This document shows positions 16,762 through 25,718 of a DNA stretch of 64,000 nt, piece by piece. The stretch comes from Terriglobus tenax (GTDB lineage Bacteria > Acidobacteriota > Terriglobia > Terriglobales > Acidobacteriaceae): assembly GCF_025685395.1 (NCBI RefSeq), contig NZ_JAGSYA010000004.1, forward strand, positions 744,001 to 808,000, written 5' to 3'. How positions within the stretch are numbered: the stretch's first letter is position 1; each line of letters starts with the position of its first letter. Made by a program: the position numbers and the translations under genes. The notes under the pieces were generated by a model. It did not search any database and was not told where the DNA came from. It saw nothing but the letters and a program-made list of their open reading frames with translations.

Positions 16762-17750
16762 GCCGGATCGCTGTACTGGGGGCTGGCGCCTGGGGCACCG
16801 CTCTGATGCTGACGCTGGCGCGCCGTGGCGGCCATGAGCTCACGCTGTGGGCCCACTCGGAAGACGAAGCCGTCACCATGCGCTCCACGCGCCAGAACAA
16901 ACGCTTCCTTCCCGGCTTCTCCCTGCCTGCGGATCTGGCCATCACATCATCGCTGGAAGAAGCCGTTCCCTCTGCCGAGGTCTTGCTCTGCGTCGTGCCG
17001 TCGGAGCACCTGCGCGCCACCTTCGTCAACGCGGCCTCGCTCATCACGCCACAGCACGCGATCGTCTCCGCCACCAAGGGCATTGAGCAAGGCACCTTCC
17101 TGCGCATGAGCCAGGTGATTGAGGAATTGACCCCCGCCAAGGTCGCCGCTCTCTCCGGCCCGTCCTTCGCGCAGGAGGTCGCCGAGGCCATGCCCACGGT
17201 TGTCACTATCGCGGCCAAAGACCATGCACTGGCCAAGCGCCTGCAGGAGGATTTCTCCTCTTCCACTTTCCGCACCTACGCCAACGAAGACATCGTCGGC
17301 GTGGAACTGGGCGGAGCGCTGAAGAACGTCATTGCACTGGCCGCCGGCGTCGTCGCCGGACTTGGCCTGGGACACAACGTCGCCGCCGCCCTGATGACCC
17401 GCGGCATCGCCGAGATCACGCGTCTGGCCGTGGCCTGCGGCGGCAAGCCCGAAACGCTGGCAGGCCTTTCCGGCCTGGGCGACCTGGTGCTCACCTGCAC
17501 CGGTTCCCTCTCCAGGAACCGCACTGTCGGCATGGAGCTGGGCAAGGGCCGCAAGCTGCCGGAGATCATCGCCTCGCTGGACGGCAAGGTGGCCGAGGGC
17601 GTTCGTTCCACCTCCGCCGCCCTGGGACTGGCGCGCCGTCACGGCGTGGAGATGCCCATCACCCAGCAGATGGACGCTGTCCTTCACGAAGGAAAGGCTC
17701 CCATGGACGCCATCCACGCGCTGATGACGCGTTCGCTGCGGACCGAATAA
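16758..17750 (+). CDS. gpsA: Glycerol-3-phosphate dehydrogenase [NAD(P)+]
   Basis: Reduces dihydroxyacetone phosphate to glycerol-3-phosphate for phospholipids. The 330 residues begin MSRIAVLGAGAWGTALMLTL (Rossmann GxGxxG), with SATKGIEQGTFLRMS, LSGPSFAQEVAEAMPT, the catalytic Lys in GGALKNVIALAAGVVAGL, and LAGLSGLGDLVLTCTGSLSR. ATGA overlap with plsY makes a two-gene lipid operon. Confidence 0.97.
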   Translation: MSRIAVLGAGAWGTALMLTLARRGGHELTLWAHSEDEAVTMRSTRQNKRFLPGFSLPADLAITSSLEEAVPSAEVLLCVVPSEHLRATFVNAASLITPQHAIVSATKGIEQGTFLRMSQVIEELTPAKVAALSGPSFAQEVAEAMPTVVTIAAKDHALAKRLQEDFSSSTFRTYANEDIVGVELGGALKNVIALAAGVVAGLGLGHNVAAALMTRGIAEITRLAVACGGKPETLAGLSGLGDLVLTCTGSLSRNRTVGMELGKGRKLPEIIASLDGKVAEGVRSTSAALGLARRHGVEMPITQQMDAVLHEGKAPMDAIHALMTRSLRTE

Positions 17751-17756
17751 GAGAAA

Positions 17757-17782
17757 AGCAGATCCCTCCGCTCCGCTGCAGA
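17757..17782 (-). repeat. Probable remnant of the dispersed repeat
   Basis: AGCAGATCCCTCCGCTCCGCT read on the minus strand gives AGCGGAGCGGAGGGATCTGCT, a degenerate version of the GGAGCGGAGAGACCTGCA core found at 3074 and 25506. It sits between gpsA and ftsY. Confidence 0.4.
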
Positions 17783-17817
17783 TTGCGTTGTCGCGCACGG
17801 CGATACACTAATAAGCG

Positions 17818-18813
17818 ATGGCTATTCAAACACTCTTCGGCTCGCTGAATGACAACGAGCCCCGTAAACCGGAACAGGAAGAGGAAGCACTTGAAGTAAA
17901 GAGCGGCTTCTTCAGCCGCATGAAGCAGGCGGTCACGCGCACGCGTGACAACCTGACCTCGCAGCTGGACCAGGCGCTGTCCTTCACACGCTCGGTCAAC
18001 GAGAGCGATCTCGAAGACCTGGAAGCGATCCTGCTCACCGCCGACATCGGCCTCGCCACCACCAACGAGATCATCAGCCGCCTGCGCGAGCGCGCCCGGC
18101 GCGAGAGCATTGACTCCGGCTCCCAACTGAAAGACCTGCTGAAGCAGGAGATTCGTTCCATCCTCGATAGCGTGCAGCGCCCCGTGCATCCACCGGCAAC
18201 GCCGCCCGAGGTCATCCTGATGGTCGGCGTGAACGGCACCGGCAAGACCACCACCTCCGGCAAGCTGGCCGCATTCTTCCAGTCGCAGAACCGCTCTGCC
18301 CTGCTGTGCGCTGCCGACACCTTCCGCGCGGCCGCCATTGAGCAGCTTGAGGTCTGGTCGCAACGCTCCGGCGTTCCCATCATCAAGACGCGCCAGGGTG
18401 GTGATCCTTCCGCCGCGCTGTTTGACGCTCTTGAAGCCGCGAAGAAGCGCGAGACCCAGGTCGTCCTGGTCGATACCGCCGGGCGCCTGCATACCAAGAC
18501 CGGCCTGATGGCCGAACTCGACAAGATGCGCCGCATCGCGCAGAAATTTGTCCCCGGAGCACCGCACCAGGTCTTCCTGGTCATCGACGCCACAACCGGG
18601 CAGAACGGCCTGCAGCAGGCACGACTCTTCACCGAGAGCGCCGGCGTCACCGGCATCGTGCTCACCAAGCTGGACGGCACCGCCAAGGGCGGCATCGTCG
18701 TCGCCATCGCGCATGAATTGAAGCTGCCGGTCGTCTTCTGCGGTATCGGAGAAAAGATGGAAGACCTGCTCCAGTTCGATTCAGCCGCCTTCGTCGAAGG
18801 ACTTTTCAACTAG
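17818..18813 (+). CDS. ftsY: Signal recognition particle receptor FtsY
   Basis: SRP receptor GTPase that docks Ffh/SRP RNA complexes at the membrane. The 331 residues have a short acidic N-terminus (A domain), the N domain ([20 protein letters not shown]), and the G domain with [61 protein letters not shown] and a membrane-binding end ([13 protein letters not shown]). The gene for its RNA partner is at 10076. Confidence 0.97.
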   Translation: MAIQTLFGSLNDNEPRKPEQEEEALEVKSGFFSRMKQAVTRTRDNLTSQLDQALSFTRSVNESDLEDLEAILLTADIGLATTNEIISRLRERARRESIDSGSQLKDLLKQEIRSILDSVQRPVHPPATPPEVILMVGVNGTGKTTTSGKLAAFFQSQNRSALLCAADTFRAAAIEQLEVWSQRSGVPIIKTRQGGDPSAALFDALEAAKKRETQVVLVDTAGRLHTKTGLMAELDKMRRIAQKFVPGAPHQVFLVIDATTGQNGLQQARLFTESAGVTGIVLTKLDGTAKGGIVVAIAHELKLPVVFCGIGEKMEDLLQFDSAAFVEGLFN

Positions 18814-18823
18814 GCGGGCCTTG

Positions 18824-19945
18824 ATGAAACAGACCGGCGACCTTCAGTACATGCAGCAGGCCATCGCGCTGGCGCGTGAGGGTGTCGGTCTTGTTTCGCC
18901 CAACCCCACCGTGGGCTGTGTGCTGGTGAAGGATGGCCGCGTCATCGGTCGTGGCTTCCACATCTATGACCACCGCGACCACGCGGAGATCGTCGCCCTG
19001 AAGGAAGCCGGTAGCGAGGCCGAAGGCGCCACCGCCTACGTCACGCTGGAGCCCTGCAGCCACACCGGACGCACCGGCCCATGCGCCGACGCACTGGTGC
19101 ATGCGAAGCTTGCGCGCGTCGTGGCGGCTACCGTCGACCCCAACCCGCAGGTCGCCGGACAGGGTCTGGCAAAGCTTACCAAGGCGGGTATCGCCGTGAC
19201 CGTCGGCGTTCTGCAGCAGGAAGCCCGCCGCCTGAACGATGCCTTCGCCAAATGGATCGTCACCGGCTCGCCGTACGTTGTGCTGAAAGCGGCGCTCTCC
19301 GTCGATGGCTACCTCGCGCCTCCACCCGCAACGCGCCACACGCAGGAGCCGCACTGGCTCACCGGCCCTTCCGCACGCGCTCACGTGCAACAGATACGCC
19401 ATGCCGCCGATGCCATCCTCACCGGCGTCGGCACGGTACTGGCAGATAATCCCCAACTGACCGACCGCAGCGGGCTCCCGAGACGCCGCCCCTTGTTGCG
19501 CGTTGTACTCGACTCCCACCTTCGCCTGCCGTTGACCAGCAAGCTGGTGGAATCTGCGCAGGACGACCTGCTTATTCTCTGTGGCGAAACGGCTCCTGTG
19601 CAGCACGAAGATAAGCTGCGCGAGCATGGTGCCGATGTCGTTCGTCTTCCCGCGCAGCACAACCACGTTGATCTCACCACCGTTATGCGATGCCTTGCCG
19701 AGCGGCAAATTACCTCTGTGCTATGCGAAGGTGGCAGCCGCCTGAATGCCTCGCTGCTGACAAGTGGAGCGGTCGATGCTCTGGCTCTTTTCTATGCCGA
19801 GGCGGAGCTTGGTGCGGGCTCTGTTCCCTTCGCCGAAGGCGGCCCTTCGCCGTATGTTCTGGAGCAAAAATTGAGCGGGCTTGCGAAGACAGAGTTTGGC
19901 TCCGACACGCTGGTGACCGGATACCTGCGCGATCCCTGGGCCTGA
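18824..19945 (+). CDS. ribD: Bifunctional riboflavin deaminase/reductase RibD
   Basis: Second and third steps of riboflavin synthesis. The N-terminal deaminase has the zinc motif HAEIVALKEAG and EPCSHTGRTGPCADALV. The C-terminal reductase has VLKAALSVDGYLA, TGVGTVLADNPQLTDR and a late CEGGSRLNASLL motif. The ATG at 18824 is used; a TTG just before it is unlikely. 373 residues is normal. ribE follows after 163 bp containing a repeat element, so the two may not share one transcript. Confidence 0.95.
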   Translation: MKQTGDLQYMQQAIALAREGVGLVSPNPTVGCVLVKDGRVIGRGFHIYDHRDHAEIVALKEAGSEAEGATAYVTLEPCSHTGRTGPCADALVHAKLARVVAATVDPNPQVAGQGLAKLTKAGIAVTVGVLQQEARRLNDAFAKWIVTGSPYVVLKAALSVDGYLAPPPATRHTQEPHWLTGPSARAHVQQIRHAADAILTGVGTVLADNPQLTDRSGLPRRRPLLRVVLDSHLRLPLTSKLVESAQDDLLILCGETAPVQHEDKLREHGADVVRLPAQHNHVDLTTVMRCLAERQITSVLCEGGSRLNASLLTSGAVDALALFYAEAELGAGSVPFAEGGPSPYVLEQKLSGLAKTEFGSDTLVTGYLRDPWA

Positions 19946-19969
19946 AGGCCTTCATTCTGTCCCCTCATC

Positions 19970-20073
19970 TTTGACATTTCGACCGGCGCAGGACGGCTTT
20001 ATCGTCCTGCGCAGCGGAGAAACCTGCATTCCAGGTCCCTCCGCTTCGCGTCGCTCCGGTCGGGATGACAAAA
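19970..20073. repeat. Dispersed intergenic repeat, copy 2, inverted pair
   Basis: The left end TTTGACATTTCGACCGG and the right end CCGGTCGGGATGACAAAA are near-complementary, so the element is a large imperfect palindrome of about 104 bp. Inside are a 10-bp stem (GCGCAGGACG / CGTCCTGCGC) and GCGGAGAAACCTGCATT. It looks like two copies of the 3074-type repeat placed head to head. Confidence 0.75.
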
Positions 20074-20108
20074 CGCGAAGAAACAGCCGCCCGCACTAAA
20101 ATAAAACC

Positions 20109-20771
20109 ATGTTCACTGGCCTGATCGAGACCACCGGCTCCATCCGTTCCCTCACCCCGACTGACGGAGCAACGCGCATCGTGCTGGACGCGCCCGCATC
20201 GCTGACCGCGCGGCTGAAGGAAGGCGACAGCGTCTCTGTCTCTGGTGTGTGCCTTACCGCGCTCGACATCACCGAGAGCAGTTTCTCCGCCGATCTTGCC
20301 GCCGAGACCATCGCACGGACCTCACTCTCGCGCCTCACCTCGGGCACCGCAGTGAACCTTGAGCTGCCCACGCCTGCGGGCACTCCGCTCGGCGGACACA
20401 TCGTGCAGGGACACGTGGACGCCACTGGAACCATCGTTGAATTAAGCCCGCTGCACCCTGAGACCCCGGAGCATTCCGACTGGCGTCTGCGTATCCGCGT
20501 ACCGGTCGCGCTTACGCGCTTCATCGTGGAGAAAGGCTCCATCACCATCAACGGCATCTCGCTCACCGTGGCCGGGCTGGAGTTCGATGTCGTCACCATC
20601 GCCATCATTCCGCACACCTATGCCGCCACCAATCTGCGCACGCTCACGGTTGGCTCCGAGGTGAACCTCGAAACTGATGTTCTGGCCCGCTACGCCGAGC
20701 AGATGCGTCTGCAGTCGCTGGCTGCCGAAGGCTCGCTGACCGAGGCTGGATTGATCGCCCGGGGATTCTGA
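20109..20771 (+). CDS. ribE: Riboflavin synthase, alpha type
   Basis: Dismutes two 6,7-dimethyl-8-ribityllumazines to riboflavin. It begins MFTGLIETTGSIRSL and shows the internal duplication of the family: lumazine-binding repeat 1 (GDSVSVSGVCLTALDI...) and repeat 2 (GHIVQGHVDATGTIVEL, EKGSITINGISLTVAGL). 220 residues, a little over the usual 200. No FMN riboswitch motif is seen before it. Confidence 0.95.
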   Translation: MFTGLIETTGSIRSLTPTDGATRIVLDAPASLTARLKEGDSVSVSGVCLTALDITESSFSADLAAETIARTSLSRLTSGTAVNLELPTPAGTPLGGHIVQGHVDATGTIVELSPLHPETPEHSDWRLRIRVPVALTRFIVEKGSITINGISLTVAGLEFDVVTIAIIPHTYAATNLRTLTVGSEVNLETDVLARYAEQMRLQSLAAEGSLTEAGLIARGF

Positions 20772-20826
20772 CGAACTCCGAACTAATGTCGACAACCGTT
20801 GCCGGGATGCTCTACCATCCCGTCTC

Positions 20827-22359
20827 ATGCGACACTTCTCCTCCGGCCGACGCGAGTTTCTGCGCACCGGATCCCTGCTTGCGGGATCCGCGATGCTTCC
20901 CTCTTTTCTCTCCGCACAGGTTGCTACCGCGAAACTGAGCCTCGGCACCGGCACCGGCCCGAAGATCTCGCCGGAGTTCATCGGCCTTTCCTACGAGAAC
21001 ATGCAGTTAGAGGATCCCACCTTCTTCTCCGCGAAGAACAAGGGCCTGGTGGAGCAGTTCCGCCTGCTGTCGCCGCGCGGCGTTCTGCGCCTGGGCGGCA
21101 ATACCAGCGAGTTCAACTGGTGGCAGGCCAGGCCCACCGACAAACCTCCCGTCCGCAACATCGTTCTGCAAGATGGCAGCAAGCCGGCTGACTATCTCTA
21201 CGCCATCTCACCGGAGACTATCCGCGAGTTGGACAGCTTTCTGCGCGCCACCGGCTGGACCTGCATCTACGGCCTGAATCTTGGCTACGGCACACCGGAG
21301 ACGGATCTGCCCGAGGCGAAGTTCGTCTACGAAACCCTGGGACCGCGCCTGGAATACTTCCAGATCGGCAACGAGGTCGATAACTTCCCGCAGTACCGTC
21401 TGCGCGAGAAGTCCGAATGGAACGCCGACGCTTACCTCGCCGAGTGGCTGAAGATCGCCCACGCCGTGCAGAAAGCTCTTCCCAAGGCGAAGTTCGGCAT
21501 GCCCGACGTCGCCTCGGACACCACCTGGCTCACCCGCATCGCAGAGCTGTGGGACGCTGTCCCCGATAAGCCCAACGTCACCACGCTGAGCCATCACCAT
21601 TACTGGGGTGGTCCGCCCAGCAGCCCCAACGCCACCATCGAGCGCCTGATGCAGCCCAGCGCCGCAGCGGCAAAGCAAGCCACACTCACCAAGGCAGCCG
21701 CGGAGAAGATGCACACCGCCTATCGCATGACCGAGGGCAACACTGTTTACCGCGGAGGCAAGTATGGCTTGAGCGATGTCTTCGCCTCAGCGTTATGGGG
21801 TGCTGATTACCTCTTCCACCTGATGGCCAACGGCTACAGCGGCGTCAACCTGCACGGCGGCAGCGGCCACGCGCAGGCGGTTTCCGTCGGCGGCACCTTC
21901 GTGGGCGAAGCAGACATGAAGGACCCCAACGCACCGCACCCCAAGCCCTTCTACACACCAATCGCCAACGAAGGCACACTGGCCGGCAGCGGCGTCAACG
22001 GCAAGCTGAACAGCAAGTACCTGCTGGAGCCGGTGGGCTATGGCATGAAGTTTGCCGCCTCGTTCGCGGGCACCACCATGATTCCAGTGGAGTTCAATGC
22101 CGGCGGCGTAAATGCCGTGGCCTACGCCGCAAAGGAAACCAGCGGCAAGACCATCGTCGCCATCCTGAACAAGGACCTCGCACAGGAGATCACGGTGGAG
22201 CTTCCCGCATTCACCGTTCGCCATCTGCTCACGGCCCCGGCCATCGATGCACGCGAGGCCCATCTGCTGAGCGGCCGCGAAGCTGCCGGAAAGCTCATCA
22301 GCCGCAACGGATCGATCGTTATTCCAAAGGCTACAGGCGTTCTTCTGGAGCTGAAATAG
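20827..22359 (+). CDS. Tat-exported GH79-like glycoside hydrolase (beta-glucuronidase type)
   Basis: The 510-residue protein begins with a twin-arginine-like signal (SSGRREFLRTGSLLAGSAML). The mature part contains GVLRLGGNTSEFNWW, an acid/base motif FQIGNEVDNF (Glu near residue 183) and a nucleophile motif RMTEGNTVYRGG (Glu near residue 303) on a TIM barrel, then a C-terminal beta domain. This matches GH79, a family that includes a beta-glucuronidase from Acidobacterium capsulatum with similar Glu spacing. It probably trims glucuronic acid from plant or microbial polysaccharide outside the cytoplasm. It stands alone. Confidence 0.8.
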   Translation: MRHFSSGRREFLRTGSLLAGSAMLPSFLSAQVATAKLSLGTGTGPKISPEFIGLSYENMQLEDPTFFSAKNKGLVEQFRLLSPRGVLRLGGNTSEFNWWQARPTDKPPVRNIVLQDGSKPADYLYAISPETIRELDSFLRATGWTCIYGLNLGYGTPETDLPEAKFVYETLGPRLEYFQIGNEVDNFPQYRLREKSEWNADAYLAEWLKIAHAVQKALPKAKFGMPDVASDTTWLTRIAELWDAVPDKPNVTTLSHHHYWGGPPSSPNATIERLMQPSAAAAKQATLTKAAAEKMHTAYRMTEGNTVYRGGKYGLSDVFASALWGADYLFHLMANGYSGVNLHGGSGHAQAVSVGGTFVGEADMKDPNAPHPKPFYTPIANEGTLAGSGVNGKLNSKYLLEPVGYGMKFAASFAGTTMIPVEFNAGGVNAVAYAAKETSGKTIVAILNKDLAQEITVELPAFTVRHLLTAPAIDAREAHLLSGREAAGKLISRNGSIVIPKATGVLLELK

Positions 22360-22383
22360 ATTTTCAGCAATCCTTCCCGAGAT

Positions 22384-22404
22384 GCCCGGAGCACCATGCC
22401 GGGC
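22384..22404 (+). terminator. Weak terminator after the GH79 gene
   Basis: GCCCGG / CCGGGC stem with a 9-nt loop, followed by CTCTTGCATTT. A short stem and poor T-tract make this a moderate call. Confidence 0.45.
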
Positions 22405-22494
22405 CTCTTGCATTTAACAGCGCTTCCCCTCTTCTGTCGGCTGAGATACCATTCGCGTATCCCTTAGTTTGTTTTATTTTGTCTCCTCTGCCTC

Positions 22495-25491
22495 ATGCGC
22501 ACCTGTATTGTCTGCACCGCTGAGTTGCCGGACACACCCGGACCTTGCCCTGTCTGCAAGTCCGAACCCGTCTATCGCACGGCCATTGCCGTAGCGGAGT
22601 ACGGGTCCAGCGCCAATGGGGCCACGCCAACACCGGTTTCCAGTGACAGCAGCTCGTCGGCAGACGAGGCCACGCTTCTCTCCGTCCCCAGCCAATACCT
22701 CACACCCTCCGACGAGATGGACACCGGCATCTGGGCGGAAGAGACCCTTGTCACCGGCGACGCCACACCGACGCCTGCGTTGCCCACGCCAACACCTATC
22801 AGCAGTTTGCCGGGCGTCATTGTTCCGCCGACACCGACTCCCACGCCCACTTCGTCCGCCACCGGGGAGACACCCACTCCAAGCGACCTGCCCATCACGC
22901 ACAACAGCAGCGGCACGCCGGTCAGCACCAACAAGCCCTCCGGTCACAGCGCCGGCTCAACGCCCTCCGGGCAGACCTCGCTTGAAGAGCAGGAACTGGT
23001 CCCCGGAACACTGCTGGTCGGCCGCTACCGCGTCGTCTCGCCGCTTGGCCGCGGCGGCATGGGACGCGTCTATCGCGCCGAAGACCTGAAGCTGGGCCAG
23101 ACCGTTGCTCTGAAGTTCCTGCCCCCCGCCATGTCGAACGACCCGGCATGGCTGGCGCGTTTCTTCTCCGAGGTCCGCACGGCGCGCGAGGTTACCCACG
23201 GTAACGTCTGCCGCGTGCATGACATCGTTGAGATTCCCAACCCGAACGGACACTCCATCCATTTCCTGACAATGGAGTACGTGGACGGGGAGAACCTCTC
23301 CGCCCTGTTGAAGCGCTTTGGCCGCCTGCCTACGCAGAAGGCGCTGGAGATGGCCGCGCAGATCACCGCTGGTCTCGCCGCCGCGCACTCCAAAGGGGTG
23401 CTCCACCGCGATCTGAAGCCCGCCAACATCATGGTGGATGGCCGCGGCCATGCCAAGATCACCGACTTTGGCCTGGCCACCGTCGCCGGGGATGGACGCC
23501 TGAGCGAGGTTGCTGGAACTCCAGGCTACATGGCCCCGGAACTGTTCACCGGAGGACAAGCCTCTGGCCGCTCCGACCTTTTCGCCCTGGGCATCGTGCT
23601 GTACGAGCTGTTTGCCGGCCGTCTGCCCTGGAACACCAAGAACCCGAAGGAACGCCAGCAGACCCCTCCGACGCCCCTGAAGCGCTATGCGCCCAAGGTT
23701 CCTGCCGACGTCGAGCGCGTCATCATGCAGTGCCTGGCGACCACCGTCACCGACCGGCCCGTCTCCGCCGCTTTTATGATGCAGGAGTTTCCGGCGGTCG
23801 ACATGGTGGCACACGCCATGGCGCAGGGCGAGACCATCACGGTCGACCAGCTCACCGCCTCCGCCAATGAGACCGAGTTGCCGCTGCGCAATGCCTGGGC
23901 GCTGATCGGGATCACTCTTCTGGGCCTGGCAAGCTGCTTCCTGTTTGCCCCGAAGGCCACCACGCTGGGCGTCGCTCCGCCTGCCTTGTCCTATGACGAG
24001 ATGCTGCACCGCTCGCAGGAACTTCTGCGCGAGCTGCACATTCCGGACCGCGCCACCAACACCGCCGCCTGGCTGCAGCAGAACGGCAGCATCGCCGACT
24101 ACTGGAAGAACGACCCCAGGAAGATTGCCTCCGCCAGCGAAGGTCCGCTGCTGCTGACCTATCGTACCTACAGCAACTCCTTGCTGCCCATCCAGCTGAG
24201 CCCGCGCAACCTGCCCACGCAGACTGACCCTGCGGCCAATCGGCCCGGCATGGTCTCCATCGACGTGGACTCCAACGGGCGCCTGATCCGCCTGGTCAAC
24301 ATGCCTGACCAGGAAGAGCTGAACGCGCAGCACCAGGCCAGACCCACTGACTGGAACGCCGCTTTTGCCGCCGCCGGGCTCGACCCGAAGCTGATGCACG
24401 AAGTCACGCCGACCATCACCCCGCCGGTCGCCATGAATGAGCAGAAAGAGTGGGCCGGCACCTACCCCGGCCACCCCGATACGCCCATCAGCTTCACCGC
24501 CAGTTCCTGGTACGGCAAATTCACTTACCTGCGTGTCATGCCGCCGTGGAACCAGCCTCTCGCGGTGGCAAAGGGCCTGATCGCCGCCACCTGGAGCCAG
24601 ATCTTCCTCTACCTGGCCTTCTTCGGTACAGCCATCCCCCTGGTGCGGCGCAATGTAGCCATGCGGCGCGGCGATATGCGCGGGGCCTACACGCTGGCCT
24701 CCGGCGTCTTCCTCCTCTTTGTCGTGGCCGCCTTCTGCGGCTTCAAGCCGACCGGCAGCCCGGATGCCACCTTCTCCTGGCTGCTGACCAAGATCTCCTA
24801 CGGCCTGTTGACCGCAGGCATTGCATGGCTTGGCTATGTGGCCATGGAGCCATTCGCCCGCCGCCGTGTCCCCCGTCTGCTGATCAGCGCCGCGCTCATT
24901 CTGAAGCGCCAGTTCACCTCGCTGACGGTCACACGTGACATCCTTCTGGGCGTCAGCCTGGCCGCCGCCTGCGCTGGCGTGGAGTTCGCCCTGACCGCGC
25001 TCCTGAAGCCGTTGATCCCTTCGGTCGAGCTGTGGGAGGTCGAACCGCTGCTGCTCGGCGGGCCGATCCCCTGGCTGAACACCGTCCTCATCCTGGCAGG
25101 TACGGTCATCGTGAACACCGTGCTCGCCATCCCGGTCTTCGTCGCTCTGCGGGCCGTGCTGAAGCGGACCTACCTGACCGCCGGTATCCTTGCCTTCATC
25201 CTGCTGCTGGCGCATGTCTCTGCCCATGGCGAATGGGCCAGCCTTCTGGTCGAAGCCGTCTGGGCCGCTCTGCTTGCCTACCTTATCTCACGCGTTGGCG
25301 CACTGGCCGCCGCGGTCTTCGTCTTCGTCTCGAAGATGCTGGAGCAGCTGCCCTGGACAGTTGATCCTAACAACTGGCTCGCTCCGCCCATGTACACCGG
25401 CGTAGCCGCCGTCGCCGCTCTGGTGATCTGGAGCTTCTACCACGCCATCGGCGACCAGAAGCCGCTGGGCTTTATCAAACTCGACGACTAA
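22495..25491 (+). CDS. Membrane Ser/Thr protein kinase with zinc ribbon and polytopic C-terminus
   Basis: Of 998 residues, 1-22 form a small zinc ribbon (Cys 4, 7, 18, 21: CIVC...CPVC). A Pro/Thr-rich linker runs to about 170. The Hanks-type kinase domain (about 177-435) is intact: LGRGGMGRVYRAEDLKLG, VALKFL, the catalytic HRDLKPANIM near 303, ITDFGLATV and GTPGYMAPELF. A first membrane span lies near 467, followed by an extracytoplasmic domain of about 170 residues, then about eight further hydrophobic segments. The layout suggests a sensor whose periplasmic domain controls a cytosolic kinase. Its signal and substrates are unknown. Confidence 0.88.
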   Translation: MRTCIVCTAELPDTPGPCPVCKSEPVYRTAIAVAEYGSSANGATPTPVSSDSSSSADEATLLSVPSQYLTPSDEMDTGIWAEETLVTGDATPTPALPTPTPISSLPGVIVPPTPTPTPTSSATGETPTPSDLPITHNSSGTPVSTNKPSGHSAGSTPSGQTSLEEQELVPGTLLVGRYRVVSPLGRGGMGRVYRAEDLKLGQTVALKFLPPAMSNDPAWLARFFSEVRTAREVTHGNVCRVHDIVEIPNPNGHSIHFLTMEYVDGENLSALLKRFGRLPTQKALEMAAQITAGLAAAHSKGVLHRDLKPANIMVDGRGHAKITDFGLATVAGDGRLSEVAGTPGYMAPELFTGGQASGRSDLFALGIVLYELFAGRLPWNTKNPKERQQTPPTPLKRYAPKVPADVERVIMQCLATTVTDRPVSAAFMMQEFPAVDMVAHAMAQGETITVDQLTASANETELPLRNAWALIGITLLGLASCFLFAPKATTLGVAPPALSYDEMLHRSQELLRELHIPDRATNTAAWLQQNGSIADYWKNDPRKIASASEGPLLLTYRTYSNSLLPIQLSPRNLPTQTDPAANRPGMVSIDVDSNGRLIRLVNMPDQEELNAQHQARPTDWNAAFAAAGLDPKLMHEVTPTITPPVAMNEQKEWAGTYPGHPDTPISFTASSWYGKFTYLRVMPPWNQPLAVAKGLIAATWSQIFLYLAFFGTAIPLVRRNVAMRRGDMRGAYTLASGVFLLFVVAAFCGFKPTGSPDATFSWLLTKISYGLLTAGIAWLGYVAMEPFARRRVPRLLISAALILKRQFTSLTVTRDILLGVSLAAACAGVEFALTALLKPLIPSVELWEVEPLLLGGPIPWLNTVLILAGTVIVNTVLAIPVFVALRAVLKRTYLTAGILAFILLLAHVSAHGEWASLLVEAVWAALLAYLISRVGALAAAVFVFVSKMLEQLPWTVDPNNWLAPPMYTGVAAVAALVIWSFYHAIGDQKPLGFIKLDD

Positions 25492-25505
25492 CGCCCCCTA
25501 CAAAA

Positions 25506-25556
25506 TTTGTCATCTCGACCGAAGTCCGCAGCACGGAGCGGAGAGATCTGTATTTC
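25506..25556 (+). repeat. Dispersed intergenic repeat, copy 3
   Basis: TTTGTCATCTCGACCGAAG then GCACGGAGCGGAGAGATCTG closely match copy 1 at 3074 over about 50 bp. It lies between the kinase gene and the terminator facing rho. Confidence 0.75.
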
Positions 25557-25606
25557 CCGCCCATCCATGCGGGGATAGGTGGGATGCTAACCGCTTCATC
25601 CAAAGC

Positions 25607-25636
25607 AAAAGGCGCAGCCCTGGGGCTGCGCCTTTC
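25607..25636. terminator. Bidirectional terminator between the kinase gene and rho
   Basis: AAAGGCGCAGCCC / GGGCTGCGCCTTT gives a 13-bp stem with a 2- to 3-nt loop, flanked by A-rich sequence on the left and T on the right. It serves the convergent kinase (+) and rho (-) genes. Confidence 0.85.
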
Positions 25637-25718
25637 GTCGTTCGCGTTCTGTTGCTGAGAACCAGACCACCTGGACCGCGCGCGGATTGCTCCGCGCCAG
25701 AACCGCGAAATCTGTTGC

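Noticed and set aside
19946-20108. Possible FMN riboswitch before ribE.
   Set aside because: The gap holds the palindromic repeat element; the conserved RFN sequence blocks are not seen.
22957-25227. A 756-residue antisense frame under the kinase gene.
   Set aside because: It is the mirror of a strongly supported kinase frame and has no recognisable domain; high GC keeps such frames open.
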